From the NCBI RefSeq assembly GCF_024741815.1, contig NZ_CP102951.1, positions 3,920,001 through 3,984,000 on the forward strand: DNA of 64,000 nt. Direction: 5' to 3'. This DNA comes from Pseudomonas sp. LS1212 (GTDB lineage Bacteria; Pseudomonadota; Gammaproteobacteria; Pseudomonadales; Pseudomonadaceae). The notes under the pieces are model-generated. The model was not told where the DNA came from. It saw only the letters and a program-made list of their open reading frames with translations, and did no database searches. The position numbers and the translations under genes are program-made. Below are positions 17,445 through 29,585 of this stretch, one piece after another. Position 1 is the first letter of the stretch; each line of letters begins with the position of its first letter.

Positions 17445-18908
17445 TTAGCGTGGGAAAGCTGGCGGGTTAACGTCAGCCATGTCTTCCATTACACGCACTA
17501 CCTGGCAGCTGTAACCGAATTCGTTGTCGTACCAGACGTACAGAACAACGCGGTTGTCGTTGCAGATGGTGGCTTCGGCATCGACGATACCGGCGTGGCG
17601 CGAACCGACGAAGTCGGTGGAAACCACTTCCTGGGAATTGACGTAGTCGATTTGCTTGTGCAGATCGGAGTGCAGCGCCATGTAGCGCAGGTACTCGTTC
17701 ATCTCTTCACGGGTGGCGGCTTTCTCGAGGTTCAGGTTGAGAATGGCCATCGACACGTTCGGCGTTGGAACACGGATCGCGTTACCGGTCAGCTTGCCGG
17801 CCAGCTCAGGCAGGGCCTTGGCAGCAGCAGTGGCGGCACCGGTCTCGGTGATGACCATGTTCAGCGCGGCGCTACGGCCACGGCGAGAACCCTTGTGGAA
17901 GTTGTCGATCAGGTTCTGGTCGTTGGTGTACGAGTGAACCGTCTCAACGTGACCGTTGACGATGCCGAACTTGTCGTTGACAGCCTTGAGCACCGGCACG
18001 ATGGCGTTGGTGGTGCAGGAAGCGGCGGACACGATCTTGTCGTCAGGGGTGATCTCGCCGTGGTTGATGCCGTGAACGATGTTCTTCAGCTTGCCTTTGC
18101 CTGGCGCGGTCAGGACGACGCGATCGATACCCGGGCAGGCCAGGTGCTGGCCCAGGCCCTCGGCATCACGCCATACGCCGGTGTTGTCCACCAGCAGGGC
18201 GTTTTCGATACCGTACTGGGTGTAGTCCACCTCGGTAGGGTTCTTCGCGTAGATAACCTGGATCAGGTTACCGTTGGCGGTGATGGTGTTGTGCTCTTCG
18301 TCGATGGTGATGGTGCCATCGAACGGGCCATGCACCGAGTCACGACGCAGCAGGCTGGCACGTTTGACCAGATCGTTCTCGGCGCCTTTACGGACGACGA
18401 TGGCGCGCAGACGCAGGCCGTCGCCACCACCGGTTTTTTCGATCAGGATGCGCGCCAGCAGACGACCGATACGACCGAAGCCGTACAAGACCACGTCAGT
18501 GCCTTTGCGGCCGGAACCGTTCTGCTTACCGACGACATCGGCCATTTCGTCGCGGACGAACTGCTCGGCAGTGCGGCCTTTGCCTTGTTCCTTGAACTTG
18601 ACTGCCAGCTTGCCCAGGTCGACCGAGGCAGCGCCGAGCTTGAGTTCGCTCATGGCCTTGAGCAGCGGGAATGTCTCGTGTACCGACAGTTCACTTTCGT
18701 CGGACTGGCGATGGCGAGCAAAGCGGTGGGCTTTGAGAATCGCGATGACTGAACGGTTGATCAGGCTGCGGCCGTAGATCGAACTCACCACATTGTTATT
18801 GCGGTAGAGCTGACCGATCAGCGGAATCATCGCCTCGGCGAGCGCTTCACGATCGATCCATTCACCAAGACACTGGTCGGGCTTCTGAGTCACGGGAACC
18901 TTCCACAT
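17445..18908 (-). CDS. gap: Glyceraldehyde-3-phosphate dehydrogenase, long form
   Basis: 487 residues, about 150 more than ordinary GAPDH. Residues 1-130 are a helical extension (MWKVPVTQKPDQCLGEWIDR onward) found in the long Pseudomonas and relatives form. The GAPDH core begins near 137 with the NAD motif VVLYGFGRIGRL (143-149). The catalytic Cys298 is in SAASCTTNAIVP, followed by the HSYTNDQN block and YDNEFGYSCQVVRVMEDMA at the end. Oxidises glyceraldehyde 3-phosphate; in pseudomonads such a form is thought to act mainly in gluconeogenesis. ATG 18908 is the first Met. Divergent from mfd. Confidence 0.93.
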   Translation of the reverse strand: MWKVPVTQKPDQCLGEWIDREALAEAMIPLIGQLYRNNNVVSSIYGRSLINRSVIAILKAHRFARHRQSDESELSVHETFPLLKAMSELKLGAASVDLGKLAVKFKEQGKGRTAEQFVRDEMADVVGKQNGSGRKGTDVVLYGFGRIGRLLARILIEKTGGGDGLRLRAIVVRKGAENDLVKRASLLRRDSVHGPFDGTITIDEEHNTITANGNLIQVIYAKNPTEVDYTQYGIENALLVDNTGVWRDAEGLGQHLACPGIDRVVLTAPGKGKLKNIVHGINHGEITPDDKIVSAASCTTNAIVPVLKAVNDKFGIVNGHVETVHSYTNDQNLIDNFHKGSRRGRSAALNMVITETGAATAAAKALPELAGKLTGNAIRVPTPNVSMAILNLNLEKAATREEMNEYLRYMALHSDLHKQIDYVNSQEVVSTDFVGSRHAGIVDAEATICNDNRVVLYVWYDNEFGYSCQVVRVMEDMADVNPPAFPR

Positions 18909-19097
18909 GTAGGGACAGAAAAAAGGGGCTACATTATGACGCCGTGCAACATTTCGATCAATGAGCGCCTGTCGCCCCCCTGTTTTTCAGGTGCTTCCCC
19001 CCGCCAGACATGCATTTCACCCGCACGAAACTGACAGCCGAGGCCTGCGCCCGGTACAATTGTTGTCTTTGTCGCAACGCTTGGAGCTCGACCTCCC

Positions 19098-22000
19098 GTG
19101 CCAGTTCTGCGTCTACCGAAACTCCCTGCCGTCGCAGGTAAACAACACTGGGGCAATTTGCCAGGCGCCGCCCTGAGCCTGGCCATTGCCGAAGCCGCCA
19201 GCGCCGCGAAGCGCTTTACCCTGCTGCTGACCGCCGACAGCCAGAGCGCCGACCGGCTTGAGCAGGAGTTGCGCTTCTTCGCCCCGAGTTTGCCGGTCCT
19301 GCACTTTCCCGACTGGGAAACCCTGCCCTACGACCTGTTCTCGCCGCACCAGGACATTATCTCACAGCGCATCTCGAGCCTGTATCGCCTGCCGGAGCTG
19401 GATCACGGCATTGTAGTGGTGCCGATCACCACGGCCCTGCACCGGCTGGCGCCCACCCGTTTTCTGCTCGGCAGCAGCCTGGTGCTGGACATCGGCCAGA
19501 AGCTCGATGTCGACCAGATGCGCACGCGCCTGGAAGCCAGTGGCTATCGCTGCGTCGACACGGTTTACGAGCATGGCGAGTTCGCCGTGCGCGGGGCGCT
19601 GATCGACCTGTTCCCGATGGGCAGCAAACTGCCCTATCGGATCGACCTGTTCGACGATGAAATCGAAACCCTGCGCACCTTCGACCCGGACAGCCAGCGC
19701 TCGATCGACAAGGTCGAATCGATTCGCCTGCTGCCGGCCCGCGAGTTCCCCTTGCAAAAGGAAGCCGTGACCCAGTTCAAGGCGCGCTTTCGCGAACGCT
19801 TCGACGTGGACTTTCGCCGCTGCCCGATCTTCCAGGACCTGAGCAGCGGGATTACCCCGGCCGGTATCGAGTACTACCTGCCGCTGTTCTTCGAAGAGAC
19901 GTCGACCCTGTTCGACTACCTGCCCCAGGATACCCAGGTGTTTTCCCTGCCCGGCATCGAACAGGCCGCCGAGCATTTCTGGAGCGATGTGCGCAACCGC
20001 TACGAAGAGCGCCGCATCGACCCGTCACGCCCCCTGCTGCCACCGGCCGAGCTGTTCCTGCCGGTGGAAGACTGCTTCGCCCGGCTCAAGAGCTGGCCGC
20101 GCATCGTCGCCTGCCAGGATGACGTGGCTGCCACAGAGCGCTTCCCGGCGCAGCCGCTGCCCAACCTTGCCATCGAAGCCAAGGCCAACCAGCCACTGGC
20201 AGCGCTGTCGAACTTCCTCGATGAATTCCCCGGCCGGGTGCTGTTCACGGCAGAATCGGCCGGGCGCCGCGAGGTGCTGCTGGAGCTGCTCGAGCGCCTG
20301 AAACTCAGGCCCCAGACCGTCGACAGCTGGAGCGATTTCGTCAGCGGCAAGGACCGCCTGGCAATCACCATCGCACCGCTGGACGAGGGCCTGCTGCTGG
20401 AAGACCCGGCCCTGGCGCTGGTCGCCGAAAGCCCGCTGTTCGGGCAACGCGTGATGCAACGCAGGCGCCGGGAAAAACGCAGCGACGCCAGCAACGATGC
20501 CGTGATCAAGAACCTCACTGAGCTGCGCGAAGGCGCGCCGGTGGTGCATATCGACCACGGCGTGGGCCGCTACCTGGGCCTGGCAACCCTGGAAATCGAC
20601 AACCAGGCAGCCGAATTCCTGACCATGGAATATGCCGAGGGCGCCAAGCTCTACGTGCCCGTGGCCAACCTGCATTTGATCGCCCGCTACACCGGCAGCG
20701 ACGACGCCCTGGCCCCGCTGCACCGGCTGGGCTCGGAAGTCTGGCAGAAAGCCAAGCGCAAGGCCGCCGAACAGGTCCGCGACGTGGCCGCCGAACTGCT
20801 CGACATCTATGCCCGCCGCGCCGCCCGCGAAGGCTATGCCTTTGCCGATCCGTCAGTGGATTACGCCACTTTCAGCGCCGGCTTCCCCTTCGAGGAAACC
20901 GCCGACCAGCAAACGGCCATCGAGGCGGTACGCGCCGACATGCTCGCGCCCAAGCCCATGGATCGCCTGGTCTGCGGCGACGTCGGCTTCGGCAAGACCG
21001 AAGTGGCCATGCGCGCGGCGTTCATCGCGGTGCACGGCGGGCGCCAGGTCGCGATCCTGGTACCGACCACCCTGCTCGCCCAGCAACACTACAACAGCTT
21101 CCGCGATCGCTTCGCCGACTGGCCGGTGACCGTGGAAGTGATGAGCCGCTTCAAATCGACCAAGGAGGTCAACGCCGCCGCGGCCGACCTGGCCGAGGGC
21201 AAGATCGATATCGTCATCGGCACCCACAAGCTGCTGCAGGATGATGTACAGATCAAAAACCTGGGCCTGGTGATCATCGACGAAGAGCATCGCTTCGGCG
21301 TGCGCCAGAAGGAACAGCTCAAGGCCTTGCGCAGCGAAGTCGACATCCTCACCCTGACCGCCACGCCGATCCCGCGCACGCTGAACATGGCGGTCTCGGG
21401 CATGCGCGACCTGTCGATCATCGCCACGCCGCCGGCCCGGCGCCTGTCGGTACGCACCTTCGTCATGGAGCAGAACAAGAGCACTGTGAAAGAGGCGCTG
21501 CTGCGTGAGTTGCTGCGCGGCGGCCAGGTCTATTACCTGCACAACGACGTAAAAACCATCGAGAAATGCGCTGCCGACCTGGCCGAACTGGTGCCCGAGG
21601 CCCGTATCGGCATCGGCCACGGGCAGATGCGCGAACGCGATCTCGAACAGGTCATGAGCGACTTCTATCACAAGCGCTTCAACGTACTGATCGCCTCGAC
21701 CATCATCGAAACCGGCATCGACGTGCCCAGTGCCAACACCATCATCATCGCGCGTGCCGACAAGTTCGGCCTGGCCCAGCTGCACCAGTTGCGCGGCCGG
21801 GTCGGGCGCAGTCACCACCAGGCCTATGCCTACCTGCTGACGCCACCGCGCCAGCAGATCACCCCGGATGCGGAAAAGCGCCTGGAAGCGATCGCCAACA
21901 CCCAGGACCTGGGCGCCGGTTTCGTGCTGGCCACCAACGACCTGGAAATCCGCGGCGCCGGCGAATTGCTCGGCGATGGTCAAAGCGGCCAGATCCAGGC

Positions 22001-22538
22001 CGTGGGCTTTACCCTGTACATGGAAATGCTCGAGCGGGCCGTGAAGGCGATTCGCAAGGGCGAGCAGCCGAACCTGGACCAGCCGCTCGGTGGCGGCCCG
22101 GAAATCAACCTGCGCTTGCCGGCCTTGATCCCCGAGGACTACTTGCCGGATGTGCATGCCCGGTTGATCCTGTACAAACGCATTGCCTCGGCCGCGGACG
22201 AAGAAGGCCTCAAGGATCTGCAAGTGGAAATGATCGACCGCTTCGGCTTGTTGCCCGAGCCCACCAAGAACCTGGTGCGCCTGACGCTGCTCAAGCTGCA
22301 TGCGGAGAAGCTGGGCATCAAGAAGGTCGATGCCGGCCCGCAAGGCGGGCGCGTCGAGTTCGCCGCCGAAACGCCGGTAGACCCGCTGGTATTGATCAAG
22401 CTGATCCAGGGCCAGCCCAACCGCTACAAGTTCGAGGGCGCGACGCTATTCAAGTTCATGGTGCCCATGGAGCGGGCCGATGAGCGTTTCAACAATATCG
22501 AAGCGCTGTTCGAGCGCCTCACTCCTAAATCTGCTTGA
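19098..22538 (+). CDS. mfd: Transcription-repair coupling factor Mfd
   Basis: 1146 residues, full length. It displaces stalled RNA polymerase and brings in UvrA. Domains in order: a UvrB-like N-terminal part (FPDWETLPYDLFSPHQDIISQR), the RNA-polymerase-interacting CarD-like domain (VHIDHGVGRYLGL, about residues 480-560), the RecG-like helicase core with Walker A GDVGFGKTEVAMRA (about 628), DEEHRFGV (about 727), TATPIPRTL and GRVGRSHHQAYAYLL, and the C-terminal TRCF domain. Start GTG 19098 gives VPVLRLPKLP, in line with known Mfd N-termini. An 11-bp gap separates it from csiV. Confidence 0.97.
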   Translation: MPVLRLPKLPAVAGKQHWGNLPGAALSLAIAEAASAAKRFTLLLTADSQSADRLEQELRFFAPSLPVLHFPDWETLPYDLFSPHQDIISQRISSLYRLPELDHGIVVVPITTALHRLAPTRFLLGSSLVLDIGQKLDVDQMRTRLEASGYRCVDTVYEHGEFAVRGALIDLFPMGSKLPYRIDLFDDEIETLRTFDPDSQRSIDKVESIRLLPAREFPLQKEAVTQFKARFRERFDVDFRRCPIFQDLSSGITPAGIEYYLPLFFEETSTLFDYLPQDTQVFSLPGIEQAAEHFWSDVRNRYEERRIDPSRPLLPPAELFLPVEDCFARLKSWPRIVACQDDVAATERFPAQPLPNLAIEAKANQPLAALSNFLDEFPGRVLFTAESAGRREVLLELLERLKLRPQTVDSWSDFVSGKDRLAITIAPLDEGLLLEDPALALVAESPLFGQRVMQRRRREKRSDASNDAVIKNLTELREGAPVVHIDHGVGRYLGLATLEIDNQAAEFLTMEYAEGAKLYVPVANLHLIARYTGSDDALAPLHRLGSEVWQKAKRKAAEQVRDVAAELLDIYARRAAREGYAFADPSVDYATFSAGFPFEETADQQTAIEAVRADMLAPKPMDRLVCGDVGFGKTEVAMRAAFIAVHGGRQVAILVPTTLLAQQHYNSFRDRFADWPVTVEVMSRFKSTKEVNAAAADLAEGKIDIVIGTHKLLQDDVQIKNLGLVIIDEEHRFGVRQKEQLKALRSEVDILTLTATPIPRTLNMAVSGMRDLSIIATPPARRLSVRTFVMEQNKSTVKEALLRELLRGGQVYYLHNDVKTIEKCAADLAELVPEARIGIGHGQMRERDLEQVMSDFYHKRFNVLIASTIIETGIDVPSANTIIIARADKFGLAQLHQLRGRVGRSHHQAYAYLLTPPRQQITPDAEKRLEAIANTQDLGAGFVLATNDLEIRGAGELLGDGQSGQIQAVGFTLYMEMLERAVKAIRKGEQPNLDQPLGGGPEINLRLPALIPEDYLPDVHARLILYKRIASAADEEGLKDLQVEMIDRFGLLPEPTKNLVRLTLLKLHAEKLGIKKVDAGPQGGRVEFAAETPVDPLVLIKLIQGQPNRYKFEGATLFKFMVPMERADERFNNIEALFERLTPKSA

Positions 22539-22548
22539 AGGAAGCACC

Positions 22549-23076
22549 ATGCGTTTTATCCGTTCCCTGACCCTGCTGCTGGCACTGTTCGCGCCTGCCG
22601 TCTTTGCCGACGGCCAGTACCAGGTCGACATGATTCTGGTGCGCCAGAATGCCGTACCGGCCGTCACCACCGCGGTCGCGCCCGAAGACTGGGCGGCCGG
22701 TGCGCCGGTCATCAACGCCAAAGACGAGCGCCAGCCGGGCCTCACTGCCGAACTGGAGAAGCTGCAGGCCAGCGGCGACTACACCGTACTGCTGAACAAA
22801 GCCTGGCGGCAAAGCCTGGGCGAAACCCCCAGCAGCGTCGCCATCAGCGAAGGAAAGAGGCAATTCGGTCATTTCCCCATTGAAGGCAACCTGAGCCTGA
22901 GCCTGAACAAAACTACCAACGTGGTCGCCAATTTCTGGGTCAACCAGATCGACGGCAATGGCACCCTCACCGCCAGCGAACAGCTCACCCAGGAAAGCAA
23001 AACCCCCAGGAACGGCGATCTCATCTTCCTTGACGGCGGCCACCTGGCCCTGCTGATCAAGGTGACGCCGCTTTGA
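22549..23076 (+). CDS. CsiV family periplasmic protein
   Basis: 175 residues with a clear Sec signal, MRFIRSLTLLLALFAPAVFA, cleaved before DGQYQVDMILVRQ. The mature part matches the peptidoglycan-binding CsiV family, known in Vibrio as a partner of a penicillin-binding-protein activator. It ends RNGDLIFLDGGHLALLIKVTPL, the usual CsiV beta-sheet close. ATG 22549 is preceded by GAAGGAAG. Same position after mfd as in PAO1. Confidence 0.8.
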   Translation: MRFIRSLTLLLALFAPAVFADGQYQVDMILVRQNAVPAVTTAVAPEDWAAGAPVINAKDERQPGLTAELEKLQASGDYTVLLNKAWRQSLGETPSSVAISEGKRQFGHFPIEGNLSLSLNKTTNVVANFWVNQIDGNGTLTASEQLTQESKTPRNGDLIFLDGGHLALLIKVTPL

Positions 23077-23077
23077 A

Positions 23078-25393
<2,316 letters not shown>

Positions 25394-25431
25394 CACTGCC
25401 TTGGTCTGGTTCCGAAATCGGTTGCGCGCCT

Positions 25432-25526
25432 ATCGCTGGCAAGCCAGCTCCCACGGGGGGCGTGGTAAAGCACCCCCCCCTTTTGTGAACAACATAGATC
25501 ACTGTGGGAGCTGGCTTGCCAGCGAT
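25432..25526. repeat. REP pair (REPIN) between the two helicase genes
   Basis: A 23-base sequence beginning ATCGCTGGCAAGCCAGCTCC (25432-25454) recurs as a perfect inverted copy at 25504-25526. This is the widespread Pseudomonas GCTGGCAAGCCAGC REP family arranged as a head-to-head pair. The 49-base spacer holds a run of eight Cs followed by TTTT. It occupies the convergent intergenic gap, the usual REPIN location, and may also act as a bidirectional terminator. Confidence 0.85.
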
Positions 25527-25594
25527 GCGGCCAGTACAAATACAACCCAACCTGACGCCAGCCCACTAACAACCATTCCCACCCCATCAGCCGT

Positions 25595-28500
25595 TCAAAC
25601 CGGCAATGGCGCAAACAATGCCTCTATATCCTGCGGCTCAAGCGCCCAGCCTTTTGTCCCCCCACCCTCTAAAACACCCGCCGCGAGCTCAGCCTTCTTC
25701 TGCTGCAACTGTTGAATTTTCTCTTCCAAAGTGCCTCGGGCAATGAGCTTGCAGACAAACACTGGCTTGTCCTGGCCAATGCGATAAGCCCGGTCCGTCG
25801 CTTGATTTTCCACAGCCGGGTTCCACCAGGGGTCGTAGTGAATCACAGTATCGGCAGCGGTCAGGTTCAGTCCGGTACCGCCCGCCTCAAGGCTGATCAG
25901 AAATAGCTGGGTTTCGCCAGCCTGAAACCGCTGTACAGGTGTGCGCCGATCATCTGTTTCGCCCGTCAGTATCGAGTAGGCAAGATCACGCCTGTGAAGC
26001 TCTTCTTCAATAAGTGCCAGCATTGAAGTGAACTGGAAAAACAACAGGATTCGACGATCTTCGGCAACCAGCTCATCGAGCATTTGCATCAAGCTCTCGA
26101 TTTTTCCGGCACCCGAGCGCGCAGCTTTGGTGGCAGGAATGTTCTTGACCAAGCGCAGATCACAACAGACCTGTCGCAACTTGAGCAACGCCTCAAGGAT
26201 GACAATCTGACTGCGACCTATGCCACTACGGTCAATTTCGTCACGAACTTTCTTGTCCATTGCGACTCGCACCGTTTCGTAGACATCCCGCTGCACGTCG
26301 CTCAGCTCGACCGAATGGACGATTTCAGTTTTGGCCGGCAGCTCGCTTGCGACAAGTTCCTTCTTGCGCCTGAGCATGAATGGTTTGATGCGTGCGACCA
26401 AATGCCGCAAACGCTAACGATTGCCATGCTTTTCGATGGGCGTGCGATAGTTTCGATTGAATGTCTTGCTGTCGCCCAACCATCCGGGCAGCAAGAAATG
26501 GAACAACGACCAGAGTTCGCCCAGGTGGTTCTCCAGCGGAGTACCCGATAGGCACAAACGTTGTCGAGCCTCCAACTGTCGAGCAGCCTGGGCGGCCTTG
26601 CTGGTCGGATTCTTGATGTTCTGTGCTTCATCCAGAATCAGCACGCTCCAGGCATGCTGACCTAAGGTTTCGAGATCTCTCGGCAACAAGGCATAGGTTG
26701 TCAAAATCACATCGTATTGCGAAAACCGGCTGAAATCCTTCTGCCGATTGCCGCCATAAAGCGCCAGTACGCGTAGCTGTGGCGTAAAACGCAACGCTTC
26801 ATCGAGCCAGTTGGGAATCAGGCTGGTCGGCATGACCACCAGGGCAGGTCGATCGAGGCGCCCCGCTTGTTTCTCACAAAGCAGGTGAGCGAGAGCCTGC
26901 AACGTCTTGCCCAAGCCCATGTCATCACCAAGAATGCCGCCAACCTCAAGGTGGCGCAGCGTCTGCTCCAGTTCAAGCCTTCGAGTTGATAGGGGCGCAG
27001 CGTCGCATCAAGCCCTGTTGGCGCCGCAACATGGCTAGCTGTCGCTTCATGAAGACGCCGGGCAAACTCACGCAGGCGCTCGCCGCCGCTCCATGCCATT
27101 GGCAAGCCATCCAGCGCGCTGAGACGAGCAGCATCCGGTGGCTGCAGGCGCAGCGTGCGGCCCTGGTGTTCGCCAAGATAAAGCTCGCCAAGCGTTGCCA
27201 ACAGCATCTTGACCCGCGCGTAGGCAACGCGACCTTCAAGCTGCCTTTTCCGAACCGCCAGATATTCAGGTCAACCATTAAACTTTCGTCGTCTCGACGA
27301 TTTGCCAGCACGCCCGGCTCCATCAAGTCCGGGCGGCTGCGCATCAGATGCAGCACGATGGGCAGCAAACTATGGCGCTCTCCATTGACGACGATACCCA
27401 GCTCCAGATCAAACCATTCGTGTGCCGTCGACTCTTCGACATCCGCGTACCACTGCTCCACCCCCTGGAGGTCGAAATGAAAGTTGCGGTGGATCTCGAC
27501 CTGCCAACCTTCTGCTCGCAGCACCGGCAGATGAGTTTCCATGAAGGAAAGCCAACTCTCGTCGTCCGCTAGCTCGAACAACTCACCGGCATTGTCAGGT
27601 AGCGCGCCACTCTTTTTGCGGAGCGCTTTAAAGCCCAATTGCTGCAAGCACTCGCGCAGTGTTTTCTCGATTGCCGGCTGACGCTGGATGCGCTGGATTT
27701 CGCCGTCGCGTACAACAACAAGCTCGTCGATGCCTTTCTCTGCCGACTGTCCCGCATAGGTAAACAGCAGGCCGGCATGATGCTGCAACCGGTCCTTTTC
27801 ACGGAAAGATTTGGGGTCATAACTGCCCAGCGCGAGCCGAGCTTGCGGCTCAATGCTGTCAATTACTCGCGCACTCAAGACCTCAGGGGTCGGGATGCGG
27901 ATATCACGCAACTGTAGGCGATGGCTGAGCAACATGGCCATGCGCACCGGAACTTCTGGTGCCAAGGTGATGTGACATGCAGTTTTATCATCGAAATCAT
28001 GCAGCAACCGTCCTATCTTGTGATGCTGTCTGTCCAGATAATAAAGCGGCTCTACCGCAATCACCTGCGCACCCGAACCGTCGGGGTATAACCACTGCCC
28101 CCATGCCGCCCACAAGGGGATGCGCCGGGCGATAGTTATTGGCACGTGCAACCACCAGCAAACGCGCAATCCTGATTTCCGACTCAAGCAAGTGCCTGGG
28201 CTGGCGCATCAACATTTCATCGACTGCGAAAACGGATTTGATATCGCGTAGGCTGCCGTCCTTTAGCTGACGCCCCTTGTAGAGGTTCAACGTCCAATGA
28301 CCTGCCTGGGTGTACTCGGGAATGAGCCTGTAGAGCAACCTGACATTTGCCGGATAGGCTTGGCCATCGACCACCGGAGCGGGAAAGCTGCTTATCCAGC
28401 TTTCCAACGCACGATTCAGAGAGGTGGGGTGCGCACTGGTTTCACCCTGCACAGCTGGATTCTGCAAGTAAAACATGACGGCAGCGCAATGCTTGCAATC

Positions 28501-28737
28501 ACTGATCACGGGGCAGGAGCAGGAGAAGTCCAATATTGGCGCATCGCCTGGTACAAGCACCGAGATGCTCTGCTCATATCGATTACCACCCGACCCCATG
28601 CACGCGGCATAGATAGTCGACTCGGTTATCTCGATGATATCCACGCGATCTTGCAAGGCATATCCACGACCTCGCTCGAGGGCTTTGCGGGAGAACTCGT
28701 CTTCCCAGTGTGAGTTGAGAAACTGTTGCAAGTGCAC
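25595..28737 (-). pseudogene. Decayed SWIM zinc finger SNF2 helicase
   Basis: Reading the minus strand from ATG 28737, the frame encodes MHLQQFLNSHWEDEFSRKAL and a SWIM motif (FSCSCPVISDCKHCAAVMFY). It then breaks near 28115 (into LWAAWGQWLYPDGSG), near 27222 (into VKMLLATLGELYLGEHQG) and near 26969 (into GDDMGLGKTLQALAHLL). An in-frame TAG stands at 26414-26416, where the intact paralogue has Glu or Arg. Past that stop the same frame runs to the normal end (ALEPQDIEALFAPLPV). With the shifts corrected it would be a full-length protein of about 1,040 residues with SWIM, middle and SNF2 regions. Four separate lesions make it inactive unless the reads are faulty. Similarity to 23078-25393 is clear but far from identical, so the copies are old. 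Confidence 0.85.
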
Positions 28738-28772
28738 TGCCGTATCCCTGTCAGATGATAAATGGCCGGACG

Positions 28773-28814
28773 GGCCTCATCGCGGGTAAGCGGAACGCCG
28801 CCCGCGATGAGGCC
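28773..28814. repeat. REP-like inverted repeat downstream of the phosphorylase gene
   Basis: The arms GGCCTCATCGCGGG (28773-28786) and CCCGCGATGAGGCC (28801-28814) are perfect inverted copies around 14 bases. The sequence belongs to the P. putida GCGGGCAAGCCCGC-type REP family. It sits between the helicase pseudogene start and the 3' end of the next gene. Confidence 0.7.
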
Positions 28815-28838
28815 GGCACAAACACAGCTAATTTGCTG

Positions 28839-29576
28839 TCAGCCCACCAACACCCGAGCCAAGGTCGCCTTCACCTTCCCCATGCCATCGACCAGCGCCT
28901 GCTCAATCTCCGCCATGGTAATCACCGCCGTGGACTTGCCCGCCGCCGGGTTCACCACCAGCGCCAGGCAGGCGTAACCCAGCTCCAGTTCACGCGCCAG
29001 CGCCGCCTCGGGCATGCCGGTCATGCCGACGATGTCGCAGCCATCACGCTCGAGCCGGGCGATCTCCGCCACCGTTTCCAGGCGCGGGCCCTGGGTACAG
29101 GCATACACGCCATGACTGCTGTAGGCGCACCCCTCGGCCGCCAGCGCTGCGATCAATTTCGCCCGCAGCGGCTCGCTGTAGGGGTAGCTGAAATCGATAT
29201 GGGTGACATGCTCCAGATCGTCCGCGAAGTAGGTGTGCTCGCGACCGCTGGTGTAGTCGATCAATTGATGCGGCACGCAAAAATGCCCGGTACCCATGGC
29301 CGAATGAATCCCACCCACGGCATTGACCGCCAGGATTGCCTCGGCGCCGGCCTGCTTCAGGGCCCACAGGTTGGCGCGATAGTTGACCTGATGCGGCGGG
29401 AAACGGTGCGGATGACCATGACGGGCCAGAAACAGCACTTCACGGCCGGCGTACTCACCCTGCAGGATGTCTGCCGATGGCGCACCGTAAGGCGTATTCA
29501 TCGGCAGCGCCTGACGGATGTTCAGCCCTTCGAGCTGGGTCAGCCCGGTGCCACCAATAATCGCGTAGACAGTCAT
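28839..29576 (-). CDS. S-methyl-5'-thioinosine / thioadenosine phosphorylase
   Basis: 245-residue purine nucleoside phosphorylase of the MTAP family. It begins YAIIGGTGLTQLEGL, with the phosphate loop FLARHGHPHRFPPHQVNYRANLWAL, then AVNAVGGI, the TQGPRLETVAEIARLERDGCDIVGMTGMPEAALAREL block and a CLALVVNPAAG segment. The PAO1 protein at this position (PA3004) was shown to prefer methylthioinosine, so MTIP is the more likely activity. Works in salvage of methylthioadenosine. Ends just before nagZ with about ten bases between the genes. Confidence 0.9.
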   Translation of the reverse strand: MTVYAIIGGTGLTQLEGLNIRQALPMNTPYGAPSADILQGEYAGREVLFLARHGHPHRFPPHQVNYRANLWALKQAGAEAILAVNAVGGIHSAMGTGHFCVPHQLIDYTSGREHTYFADDLEHVTHIDFSYPYSEPLRAKLIAALAAEGCAYSSHGVYACTQGPRLETVAEIARLERDGCDIVGMTGMPEAALARELELGYACLALVVNPAAGKSTAVITMAEIEQALVDGMGKVKATLARVLVG

Positions 29577-29585
29577 TTCAAATCC

